Part shown: positions 5,796 to 13,686 of the stretch, piece by piece | How positions within the stretch are numbered: position 1 is the first letter of the stretch | Layout of the letters: every line of letters starts with the position of its first letter | Source: Acanthamoeba lenticulata | Taxonomy: Eukaryota > Discosea > Longamoebia > Acanthamoebidae | Assembly (NCBI GenBank): GCA_002179805.1 | Contig: NAVB01002476.1 | Location: 1 to 13,686, forward strand | Length of the DNA: 13,686 bases | Reading direction: 5' to 3' | Made by a program: the position numbers and the translations under genes | The notes under the pieces: model-generated | What the model was told of the DNA's origin: nothing | The model's database searches: none | The model's input: the letters and a program-made list of their open reading frames with translations, nothing else

Positions 5796-8278
5796 ATGTC
5801 TGCCTACACTGAGCAGGTTCTTGTGGACAAGCTCCGTTTGTTGAGCGATTCGCAACAGAGCATACAGAGTGCGTTTTCATTTTTTACAGAATTCTTCTCC
5901 TCTTGTGCATTCTTTTTTCACGATCGTGACGTGTGGTCCCTGCGCAGCGCTGTCGCATTGGATCATGTACCACCGCAAAAGGCACCAAACAAGTGTGGAG
6001 ATATGGAAGCGTGAGCTCTTTAAAGGTACAGTGTGCACCCTTTTATTTATTGATAATTTTATTTATTCAAATAATAATAATAATAAAAATTACGCGTGTT
6101 CTTTCCTCGATGACAGCCCCGAAGGAAAGACGGTTGCTCTTTTTGTGGCTTGCCAATGACATCGTGCAAACCAGCAAGAAGAAGGGGAGCGAGTTCATCA
6201 AGGAGTTCGCCAAGCTGTTGGGGCCCTGCGTGACCTTTGTGTACCGGTACGCGGCTCTCAATGCTCTTCTAATAATTTTTGCAAATATTTTTGTCGTTTT
6301 GGGCTGACGATGGTCGTCGGCCACCCACCAATCAATCTCGTCGGGCGTGTTGCTCGCTTTCGCACACAGGGACTCACCGGATAAGGTGAAACGTCAGATC
6401 AGTCGCATGCTTGACATTTGGGTGCAGCGGAGTGTCTACGGCAAGGACTTCATAGATTCCCTTCGCGCTCAGTTGGACAAAGACGGTGCCCCTCCGGCCT
6501 CTGCCTCTTCGTCCACCGCCGTCACCGCCAGCACAACACCTGTACCAGCTGCCCTGCCCATTGCATGTGTCCGCAATAATCATGATGATGGTGATGATGA
6601 CAGCAACGGCCAACTGTGGTCGTGTTGTTGCTGTCGTCGTGCTTTTTCATGTTGATGGCGGTTTGGGTGGGTGGGGGGGGGCGTGAACACTGAAGGCGCC
6701 TCCCGTGATCGGAGAAGGAGACCTGCAGCTGACCCTCGGTGGGAAGGACCATAATCCGATCTCTCGTGCTATGCGCGAGCTTGAGGAGGCCTCGATCGCG
6801 CTCGACCTCAACGCTGATAAGGTGGCCGGTCTACGTGCCGGCCTCTTGGACGGTCGCTTCCTGCCTCCTGTCGGTACTCGCTCTCCGCTCCGCCCCTCGC
6901 CATAACACATATGCACATGTGTACATACATACATACATACATACACATATTTTCTATACCCAACACACGCAAATTGTTGTTGCTCTCGAGAGACTGCTCC
7001 CTGTCCTGCTGATGGTATGCGTGCGCCCACACATGCGCGCACAAAAGGGAGCGCTGCCGCTGCCACCACCAACACGGCCCCGGAGATCATTGCCTTGGCG
7101 CAGGAGCTCGGCGAGGCCAGCCGCGTGCTCGACCAGTATCGACGGAGCCTGGAGAACGACCTCGAGAGGCGGGGCAATTTCATCACCATGCTAACCGAGT
7201 GCATCGTGCAGCAAGAAAACACGATGAACCAGACCACCAACGCCTTGCAGGACTGCCTTCAGCAGCTGGCCCGCGCCGAGGAACTCAAAAACCAGCTCAT
7301 GGTGTGTTTGTTTGTTTGTTTGCCCCCCTCCCTCTCCTCCCCCGCACAATCACCTTCCTTCCCTTCGTTCATTCAGTCTTCCCTGGGGAGGTTCATCCCC
7401 CCCCTCTCTAGAAAGAACACTACCCAGAGGTCTCTACCTATCAACGAATCTCAAGGGGCTTTTTTTTTCTCTCTCTCTCTCTTTTTCTCACCTTCTCTCT
7501 CTTTCTAACGAGGCATTGCTGACTGCTGTGGGTGTGTTTTTGGGGGGGGGGGGATGTTTGCGAACAAATTTTAAATGACGACGACGATGATGGTGATAAC
7601 GATGGCGGCGAACCGACCACCTTGTAGAGCCAGCACCCGTCCCTGGCCAAGGGCGCTTCTGGGCCTCCTCCGCTCTTCCTGGCCGGCACCACCACGACCA
7701 CACCTTCATCTGGAGGAGGAGGAGGAGGAGGAGGAGGTAGTGGAAGAGGAGCTTCTCTTACGACCCACTACCCTCCCCACCACCACCACCACAATCAGCT
7801 CGTGGCCGAGGAGCCGCCTGTGGACGATGAGGATGATGTCATCCTCGATGCCTCCGCGACCAATCCCTATAAGAAACAAAAGCTATTTGCAACCGCTTCT
7901 ACGCCAACCGCCGCCGCCTCCTCCTCTTCTCTTTCCTCCTTGCCCAGCAGCGCTGCTTCCTCCTCCTCCTCCTCCTCCACCACCTCTCTGCCTTACGCCG
8001 CCGCTTCCTCGTCGGCCAGCCACTACGCGCAGCCTTTCCCGGGGCTCTCGCCTCCCACTTCTCTTGGTGGCACTACCATGCCACAAGTGCCCGCTGCCCT
8101 TCTCTCTGCGCCGCAGGCCTACGCGCCTCCCCTTGCTGCCCCTCTCTCTGCCCCGGCGGCGACCCACCTTGCCTGGCCAACTCACCAGCAGCAGCAGCAG
8201 CAGCATGCCTCCTCCTTCCACCCGGGCCTTGCGCTTCCCTCTCCCTTTGCCGACTACGGCGGCCCTCCGTCCCTCTGA
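5796..8278 (+). CDS. RPRD1/CREPT-type RNA polymerase II CTD-interacting protein (CID + coiled coil)
   Basis: The gene encodes 511 residues from exons 5796-5868, 5948-6025, 6117-6246, 6370-6541, 6696-6873, 7048-7301 and 7628-8278. Residues 1-131 form the CTD-interacting domain: LSDSQQSIQTLSHWIMYHRK, VEIWKRELFK, RLLFLWLANDIVQTSKKKG and RMLDIWVQRSVYGKDF. Residues about 165-300 match the CREPT coiled-coil region (ELEEASIALD; then EASRVLDQYRRSLENDLERR). In animals RPRD1A/B dimers hold the phosphorylated CTD of RNA polymerase II and recruit the Ser5 phosphatase RPAP2. The last exon adds a long low-complexity tail with poly-Gly, poly-His, an acidic patch (DDEDDVILD), a basic patch (KKQK), poly-Ser and poly-Gln; animal RPRD1 proteins (310-330 residues) lack this length. 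The exon 4 donor (GTACCA, 6542) and exon 5 acceptor (GAAG, 6695) are the least certain. RPRD1 and Rtt103 are both possible names; the CREPT segment favours RPRD1. Confidence 0.92.
6923..6944. repeat. (ACAT)n microsatellite in RPRD1-like intron 5
   Basis: Five to six ACAT units lie in the 174-nt intron 6874-7047. The flanks are CA/TG-rich. A shorter AAT run lies in intron 2 at about 6073-6084. Confidence 0.92.
7302..7627 (+). other. RPRD1-like intron 6 (326 nt), low complexity
   Basis: This longest intron lies between NQLM and SQHPSL. It opens with GTGTGTTTG, holds short TTTG units, a C/T-rich central part, T and CT runs (7460-7505), a run of twelve G (7542-7553) and a GACGAT patch, and ends in CTTGTAG. 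I see no coding or RNA gene in it. Confidence 0.85.
7712..7738 (+). repeat. Coding GGA repeat (poly-Gly) and neighbouring homopeptide tracts
   Basis: Eight GGA codons and a final GGT encode a Gly run in the tail of the RPRD1-like protein. Further coding tracts follow: five His codons (7780-7794), a Ser-rich TCC run (7959-7977) and a Gln run (8188-8205). Confidence 0.9.
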
Positions 8279-8515
8279 ACGCCGCCACACCCGGCCTCCC
8301 CCTCATCAGGGCGGTCTCTCTCTCCCTCCCTCCCCCTCTCTGTCTCTGTGGTATAGAGCAGGAAGAAGAAGGAACCTAACAAATGTCATTCTTATTATCG
8401 TTATAATTAGTAGTAAATGGACAAAAGACGAATGGGTGCCCCTTCCCCTCGCCGTTTGCTTGCGTGTGTGTGTGTGTATGTATGCGTATGTATGTTTTGG
8501 TTGTGGTTCCGCTCA
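8279..8515. other. Convergent 3' region of the RPRD1-like and gamma-SNAP genes
   Basis: These 237 bp separate two stop codons facing each other. The left part is C/T-rich; the centre (8382-8415) is AT-rich and is the likeliest cleavage zone for both transcripts; the right part has a TG run (8464-8476) and TATG units. AATAAA is absent from both strands. Confidence 0.6.
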
Positions 8516-10655
8516 TTACAGCAAAATTGAGTTTTCGTCGTCCTCGTCCTCACCCTCGGGAGGCTCTGTGTCACCTTCCACGGGGGTGTTGTTGTTGGTG
8601 TTGCCCTCCCTGCATCCCGCAACCCCAAAACAACAACAACAACAGCAACAAGGAAAAGAGAAGGAGGAGGAGGAGGAAGAAGAGATTTAGAGCACGTTTT
8701 TGTGAGAGCAATTCAGTATGGCGTGCGCACCTGGCACCAAGCAGCTCTGCCCGTGCGCTTGCCTCGCGTCGGGAGGCTGCTGTGGCAGACGGCGCGGAAC
8801 CACCACCAACGTGCAAACCGCGCGCCAACCGCAAGACCTGCTTCCCAAACCGGCCCCCGCGCGCCCCATTGGAGGGGGCAGAGTGTAATAAATTTATTAG
8901 TATTTTGAGGAGGAGAGTAGAGGGGGGGGGGACGTGCCGGTCCTTCGAGGAATGTGAAGACTTGCTGCGAGAGGCAGCTCTGGAGCTCGTCGGCAGCATT
9001 CTTCTCGAAGGCATCAAGAAGACCGGCTGCGCCCCGGCCCTCATTGGAGGCGGCAAAGTCTTGGCAGCTGATCATGTTCCGACGCGCGCGCGCGTTGGTG
9101 ATGATCATTTAGGTGGGGTGGGGGGGGGGAGGAAGAAGGGAGATCGGGGGAAGAGGCCAGGGAAGGGGATGGCACTGTACGAGAGGGCTTCGTTGTAGGC
9201 TTTATCGGCGGACACATAGTCGTTGAGGTGGAGGTGGAGGATGACCAGAGCCAGGTAGCTCCGGTGAAGTTCGTGGAGGCCTCTCCCATTTTCGCTGCTC
9301 CTGTGGAGGAACGCAATCTCTTGGCGCACTACTTCGATGGCCCGCATGATCCTGATTTTATTTAGTTTATAATTAATTGATTGAGTGAGTGGTTTGTCGT
9401 CGGTATGAATAAATTTGGAGTATACTCTAAATTAATAAATCAAGAAATTAAGAAATAGAATAAAAGCACTGATGGCGTTGAGTGTCCCGAACCGTTGGTT
9501 GCGAATGAGGAGGGCGATCGCTCGCTTCAGCGCATCTCCTGGAAGACCAGATGCGGGGGGGGGGCGAGGGGAAGAATTAGAATTTAATAAAGTTTTACGG
9601 ATTTACGAGGTGATGGGCAACAATAATGATTATGGAGGGGAGGGGGAGGAAAGAAGGGCGCCATGAGAAGAGGAACCAGGATCCTTGGCGAAAGGAAAGG
9701 AGAGAGGAGAGGAAGAGAACGGTACCAGCCCCTCTCTTGGCCTCGGGTTCAAGCAACTCAACAGCTTCCAAGAGGAGGTCTGCCGCAGCGTCAGCGTCGG
9801 CGTCTTCGAGGCCACGCGCGGCCTGCGTGAGCACCTCCGCGGCCTGGATAGGAGCCAAACAAGCGAGCGATTACGAGGAGATCATCACTTCGTCGCTAGC
9901 GGCACCTCCATTTATTTATTTATTTATTTATTTATTCAAAAATGGTTTCATTTATTTTTGCGTGTCAAGGAGGTGGTGGCGAGTTTGGTGAGTGAGCACC
10001 CTTTGCATGAGTGTACCTTCTCCGTGCTGCCGTTTTCGGCATAGAGAGAGGCCGCCTTGCGAAAGTAGGTGACGGCCTCGTCGTGACGCTTGCAATCGCG
10101 CGCGCACTGGGCTGCTGCCTCATAATTTTTGGCTGCTCCATGCAGCCTGGCCGAGTGTGGCGTTGTGCCCCCCCCCCAAACATGATCACCAAAAAGAGCG
10201 AGGGAAGAGGAGGGAGGCAAGACAAAGCCACCATCTCTGCTCCAAGAGGAAGGGAGTGAGTGGCGTACAGGTTGCACTTGTATTGAGCATCGGCAGCCTT
10301 GAGGTGAGCAGCTTGGCACTTGTCGTGCTCTCTGGCTGTCTTGTAACAGAGTGCTTAGTGGCACACAAGGGGAGCAGTCCAGTCAGCACACAACGCGGCG
10401 GTGGTCACGCGTGGCCAGCTGATTTGAAGACAAAGGCGGCCAGGCTTGGTACCAGCTTTTTCGTAGGCCATGAAGGCGCCTTCCCAGTCCGAGGACCATT
10501 TGAGGAGGGAGGTGCGCACACTTGTGAGGTGACGGTGTTGTGTGTCAGAGACCGTTTGCAACCTCCACCACTTGGCATAGATTCACGTACCACTTGTCGC
10601 CCTCTTTCATGAGCTCATCTCCTTGCCGGCTCTTGGCGCTTGTGCTACCCTTCAT
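8516..10655 (-). CDS. NAPG: Gamma-soluble NSF attachment protein (gamma-SNAP)
   Basis: The gene encodes 337 residues (human 312). Exons: 10655-10591, 10520-10453, 10353-10269, 10146-10017, 9843-9726, 9538-9493, 9351-9181, 9067-8938, 8837-8731, 8609-8516; all ten join in phase. The protein is an array of paired helices of the SNAP family: CVRTSLLKW-SDW, YEKAALCYKTAREHDKC, LHGAAKNYEAAAQCARD, YFRKAASLYAENGSTEKAAEVL, LLEAVELLE, ALKRAIALLIRNQR and YLALVILHLHLNDYVSADKAY. The C-terminal part has QQVFTFLEGPVLRLARGLHVGGG, then a Ser/Ala-rich linker and an acidic tail ending DDENSILL, comparable with the acidic tail of animal gamma-SNAP. SNAPs bind SNARE complexes and load the ATPase NSF, which takes them apart after membrane fusion; the gamma form acts on a subset of pathways. 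The intron after exon 8 needs a GC donor. The gene shares a 104-bp divergent promoter with the Kelch gene. Sense-strand intron repeats include AAAT and C runs. Confidence 0.93.
8838..8937 (-). other. Probable GC-AG intron in gamma-SNAP
   Basis: The donor reads CCG|GCACGT and the acceptor GAAGCAG. With this donor FTFLEGP joins VLRLARGL in phase and at the length seen in animal gamma-SNAP. The nearby GT (8933-8932) gives phase 1, loses the family sequence and leads to an unrelated tail. GCACGT equals the local favourite GTACGT with one change. Confidence 0.7.
9910..9935. repeat. (TTTA)n microsatellite in gamma-SNAP intron 4
   Basis: About six TTTA units lie in the intron 10016-9844. This is one of the few AT-rich patches of the window, with 9357-9470 in intron 6 as another. 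Confidence 0.94.
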
Positions 10656-10759
10656 GGTGTGTTGTGGCTTTTGCAGTTGTTTGCAGTTGTTTAGCACAAA
10701 AAAGCTGCCGATAAAAAGAAAAACAATTGGGTCGATTTTAGCTATTTTCTGCAGCCGTC
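10656..10759. promoter_or_regulatory. Compact divergent promoter of gamma-SNAP and the Kelch-PB1 gene
   Basis: Only 104 bp separate the two ATGs. The gap holds an exact tandem 10-mer (TTGCAGTTGT twice, 10671-10690), each with CAGTTG, the reverse complement of the MYB core CAACTG. An A-rich stretch with GATAAAAAGAAAAACAATTG follows (10710-10729). No TATA box is obvious. Confidence 0.55.
10671..10690. repeat. Tandem 10-bp repeat TTGCAGTTGT x2
   Basis: Two exact copies lie 16 bp upstream of the gamma-SNAP ATG, in the divergent promoter. One helical turn separates the copies, which would place both on the same DNA face. Confidence 0.85.
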
Positions 10760-13557
10760 ATGGATGCGGTGGCCAGTGCTTCGGCGGTGCTGGGCCAGTG
10801 GGCCGAGTTACGGCACGGGAAGAGTGGGGAGGGCCGCTATGGGCATGCTGCTGCTGTTGTTGAGTCTCTTCTTCCTGGTTGTGCTGACCTTCAGCCTGCC
10901 CTCGTGGTATGTCTATTGCCCCCCCCCCCTTCTCTTCCCAAAGCTTGGAACAACGGCAAAAGGCGCACATGTTTCCTAAAACACCTGCCGGCGCACGTGA
11001 AGGTACTAGGCGGGGCAGACGGCGCGGGAGGCTTTGGTGGCGGACTAGCCGTGGGCGTGTTTGATGTGCGTCGTCGTCGGTGGGTGACCACAAAGGCTCC
11101 ATCAGGGCCTGCGCCTCCCGCGCGGCACTTTCATTCGATGGTGGTGGTCAAGGGCCGCATGTTGCCTTCTTCTTCTTCTTCCGCTTCTGCCGGAGAGGAG
11201 CAGCGTAGCGAGGAGGACATAGGAACCCACGAGGAGACCGCGATCTATGTCTATGGCGGTATGTGTGGGTGACGCACAGCACACAGCGCACAGCGCCCAC
11301 GACCTGTCAGGCATCTGACACGCCAACACGTCCTTCCCATGATTATGATGACACACACATTATACACACAATATCTATCCGCCAGGCAAGTCCAACGGCT
11401 ACCACAACGATTTGGCGTCCTATGTCCCGCCGCCTCGCCATACGTGGCTTCGTCCCTTGTCATCGTCCATAGCACCTCCTCCGCCGGGCATGCTGGCGCG
11501 CTACGGTCACTCCACCGTCGTTTTTGGCCGTCACCTCTACGTCTTTGGGGGCTACGATCAGGTGTGTGTGCGTGGTGTGTGTGTGTGTGTGTGATCTGAT
11601 CTGATCTGATCTGATCTGATCTGTGTCTGTGTCTGTGTCTGTGTCTGTGTCTGTGTCTGTGTCTGTGTCTGTATGTCTGGGGTAAAAATCTTAATCGGTG
11701 CTCAGCATGGCTTTGTGTGCGATGACATTTGGCGACTCTCGTTATCTTCGCTGCGATGGAAGAAGCTCGACGGAGCGCGCATGGATGGACTCGCGCGCTA
11801 TCATCACACAGCAGTCGTGCATGAGCGGTCGATGTATGTCTGGGGCGGCAAATTCGTCTCGTGCGTACATCCTTCCCCTCCCTTCCCCCCACAAAACCCC
11901 TTCTCCCCAGCTCTCCCTCGACGTCATGATGTCGCACGCCTCCTCCTCTTTCTCTCGGTGCACCCGGGGGCGGAGAGGAAGACGGCCCTCCGAGGCCCGC
12001 TTCCACTGTGGGGTCATTTTGTCTCTACACACTTATTGCTACTTTATATATACACCTCTATTTCTGATGTTGCTTCTTCATGCTTGTGACAGGGGCAATT
12101 GTGACAGTCTCCTATTCGAGTATCACTTTGACACAGGTCGATGGGGCATCGTACATACGCGAGGCCACCCACCTACCCCGCGCTGGGGCCACACTGCTGT
12201 GGCCGACCGACGCGCCATGTACATTTTCGGAGGCACCGATGGTGTCAAAAGCTACCACCAGCTCCACGCCTATTATTTCTGTACAGTACTCGCCCGCCTT
12301 CATCCCGTCGCCACTTCGTTCGCTCTCGCCGCACCGCCAATGCCCTTCCTCTTCCCTTCCCCCTTCCCCCTCCCTTGTTTGTGGTCTGCCTGTGCTGCCG
12401 ATAGACACCCTATTCCAAATACTCGACTCAAATTCGATATCCCCCCCCCCCAAATCACTCCACAACTTGTTGTTGTTGCCCAGCGACGCGGACGTGGCTT
12501 TCAATGAGCCACAGCGGTGATTACGACAACGACGAGCATGGCGCGGATGGAAGAGCGGGCCCCGCCGCGCGCTACTTTCATGCCTGCGCGGGGTGGGGCG
12601 ACACCCTGGTACGGGGACGAAAGACCCTCTCGCCCGCCTTTTCTCCTCGTCCTCGTCTTCCTCCTCTTCCACCAGCACCAGCGCCAGGACTAGCGCCAGC
12701 AGCAGCTCTCAGTCACCATCATAATCATCATCATCATCATCATAGTGGTGGTGGTGATGATGATCCCGCTCATTGATATTCGGAAATCCGTTTCCACACA
12801 TGTGTACGGCTGGGGTGGGTGGGTGGTGGTGTTGTGGCTGTGGTGGTGGTGGTGGGATTTTGGGGCGTGTTGGGGTGTGCGTGCGTGTGTGTGTGTGTGT
12901 GTGTGGGAGGAGTGCCTGCGCAGTACGTGGTGGGAGGGAAAGACCAACGGGATCAGTGTTGGCTCGACGTGTGGGCCTACCGCTCTGCTGCCTTTGCGTT
13001 CGAAGGTCCGCCGCAAGAGCAGGCCCCCGTCGCAGAATCTGTGCCCGAGAAGAAGGCTCGGAAGACGGCCAAGAAGGACAAGGCATCTGCATCCGTCTCA
13101 TCAATATCTTCCTCCTCTCTGCCGACATCACCAGCATCAGCAGCAGTCGCACCATCTTCGCCATCCTCATCAGTAGCTCCGCCATCACCGGATTCAGTTT
13201 TACCGACAAGCAACGCGTCGGGCAGCGCGATGCGGCCACTACCGACTGCGGACGCCATCCGCCTCAAGTGCCACTGGGAGGACGAAATCCGTGTGTTGCC
13301 CCTCTCCTCGCCCTTCCGGTCCGTACCTCATCCCTTTGATACGCACACACACACGCACATACACATACACTCACATACATACATACACGCACACGCGCGG
13401 ACTCTATGACTATGGGTCGGACACCCTGTGCTATGTGGTGGTGATGTTGCCGGTCTCAAACCGACCAGTTATGCGGAGCTCATAGAGGTGCTGAACAACG
13501 AGTACAGTCCATCGTGTCCCCCCGATGCTCGCCTCGCCATCCAGTACCAGGACCTTG
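10760..13557 (+). CDS. Kelch-repeat beta-propeller protein with C-terminal PB1 domain (3' end outside window)
   Basis: At least 510 residues are encoded by exons 10760-10906, 11003-11258, 11386-11561, 11706-11860, 12093-12280, 12484-12608, 12924-13318 and 13469-13557, with agreeing phases; a GT at 13558 opens an intron that leaves the window. Six Kelch blades are marked by double glycines: VLGGADG (52-53), YVYGGK (134-135), LYVFGGYDQ (189-190), MYVWGGK (240-241), MYIFGGTDG (291-292) and YVVGGKD (353-354). Their usual partners are also present (ARYGHSTVV, ARYHHTAVV, PRWGHTAV, ARYFHACAG; each followed later by a Trp). Kelch propellers bind partner proteins or actin. A Lys-rich patch (KKARKTAKKDK) and a Ser/Pro/Ala linker (about 385-458) lead to a PB1-like domain (about 460-510 and on) with the beta-1 lysine (RLKCHW), DEIRVLPL, YAELIEVLNNEY and IQYQDL, the start of the acidic OPCA motif. 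PB1 domains form head-to-tail dimers. The gene is divergent from gamma-SNAP. I do not recognise an exact orthologue; the C-terminus is unknown. Confidence 0.86.
11562..11705 (+). other. Kelch-PB1 intron 3, almost wholly compound microsatellite
   Basis: The 144-nt intron begins GTGTGTGTGCG, continues as a TG run (11575-11593), six copies of ATCTG (11594-11623) and about eight copies of a TGTGTC hexamer (11624-11672), and ends in GGTGCTCAG. Only some 30 nt are non-repetitive. Confidence 0.93.
12609..12923 (+). other. Kelch-PB1 intron 6 (315 nt), low complexity
   Basis: The intron splits the sixth blade between DTL and YVVGG. It holds a C/T-rich first half, an ATC run (12724-12743), GGT and TGG units (12745-12857) and a TG run (12885-12904), then the acceptor CCTGCGCAG. 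The frame stays open into it for a while (His-rich), but ends in a stop and has no Kelch pattern. Confidence 0.82.
13341..13394. repeat. (AC)n/(CATA)n microsatellite in Kelch-PB1 intron 7
   Basis: CA dinucleotides and CATA units alternate in the intron 13319-13468, which interrupts the PB1 domain after its second strand (SPFR|YAEL). Confidence 0.92.
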
Positions 13558-13686
13558 GTGCAGCTGCAGTCCTCCTTCTTCTTCTTCTTCTTCTTTTCCT
13601 CGTCGTCCTCTTCCTCCTCAATAGCTCAAATCAATCGCTGCTGCTGCTGCTGGTGGGTGGGTGGGTGCGTTTTTGTTTTTGTTTTT
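13558..13686 (+). other. Start of Kelch-PB1 intron 8, CTT/CTG/GGGT repeats
   Basis: After the donor GTGCAG the sequence is nearly all simple repeat: CTT units (13573-13593), CTG units (13637-13651), GGGT units and TTTTTG. No acceptor and exon consistent with the rest of the PB1 domain is seen before the window ends. Confidence 0.75.

Noticed and set aside
7575..8690. Long open frame (371 codons) on the plus strand overlapping the last RPRD1-like exon
   Set aside because: It is another frame of the same GC-rich repeats, made of Pro, Leu, Arg and Ser runs with no family pattern. The RPRD1-like frame continues the coiled coil in phase.
8464..9198. Plus-strand open frame of 244 codons opposite gamma-SNAP
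   Set aside because: It is antisense to three gamma-SNAP exons with good homology; it shows no domain of its own.
11251..12006. Minus-strand open frame of 251 codons opposite the Kelch gene
   Set aside because: Its length comes from the reverse complement of the TG/ATCTG repeats (runs of His-Arg) and it lies antisense to well-supported exons.
11698..12507. Open frame of 269 codons overlapping Kelch exons 4 and 5
   Set aside because: It is out of frame with the clear Kelch motifs and crosses two introns; its product resembles nothing known.
1..13686. Bacterial operon, prophage, insertion sequence or CRISPR array
   Set aside because: All recognised genes are split eukaryotic genes; the repeats are simple microsatellites without spacers, and there are no transposase genes or terminal inverted repeats.

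Overview
This window is nuclear DNA from a GC-rich, intron-dense eukaryotic microbe. I infer an amoebozoan close to Acanthamoeba: every gene is split by many short GT-AG introns filled with microsatellites, intergenic gaps are 100-315 bp, coding third positions are GC-rich, and a secreted cellulase carries an expansin-type cellulose-binding module. The taxon is an inference; the gene models are read directly from the sequence by joining exons whose phases agree and whose protein matches a known family.

Layout from left to right. (1) 19-851, minus: N-terminal part of an ABC1/ADCK (UbiB-type) mitochondrial atypical kinase, cut by the window edge. (2) 1057-3600, minus: a complete 7-exon, 519-residue secreted GH5 endoglucanase with a Pro/Ser linker and a C-terminal expansin-like (CBM63-like) module. 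(3) 3915-4770, minus: 3-exon PSMD9/Nas2 proteasome assembly chaperone, 217 residues. (4) 4969-5635, minus: 3-exon UBE2C-type E2 ubiquitin-conjugating enzyme, 175 residues. (5) 5796-8278, plus: 7-exon RPRD1/CREPT-type CTD-interaction protein, 511 residues. (6) 8516-10655, minus: 10-exon gamma-SNAP, 337 residues. (7) 10760-13557 and beyond, plus: a six-blade Kelch protein with a C-terminal PB1 domain, running off the right edge.

Genes 4/5 and 6/7 are divergent pairs sharing promoters of only 160 and 104 bp. The 4/5 promoter contains an E2F-like site next to a MYB-like site, fitting cell-cycle control of UBE2C. Genes 3 and 4 both belong to the ubiquitin-proteasome system, but there is no operon logic; the remaining neighbours look unrelated. 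Splice donors favour GTAC over the usual GTAAG, and one gamma-SNAP intron is best explained as GC-AG. I found no RNA gene, transposon or CRISPR array. No wholly new multi-gene system is evident; the most unusual items are the Kelch-PB1 fusion, the GH5-expansin fusion and the cell-cycle promoter.
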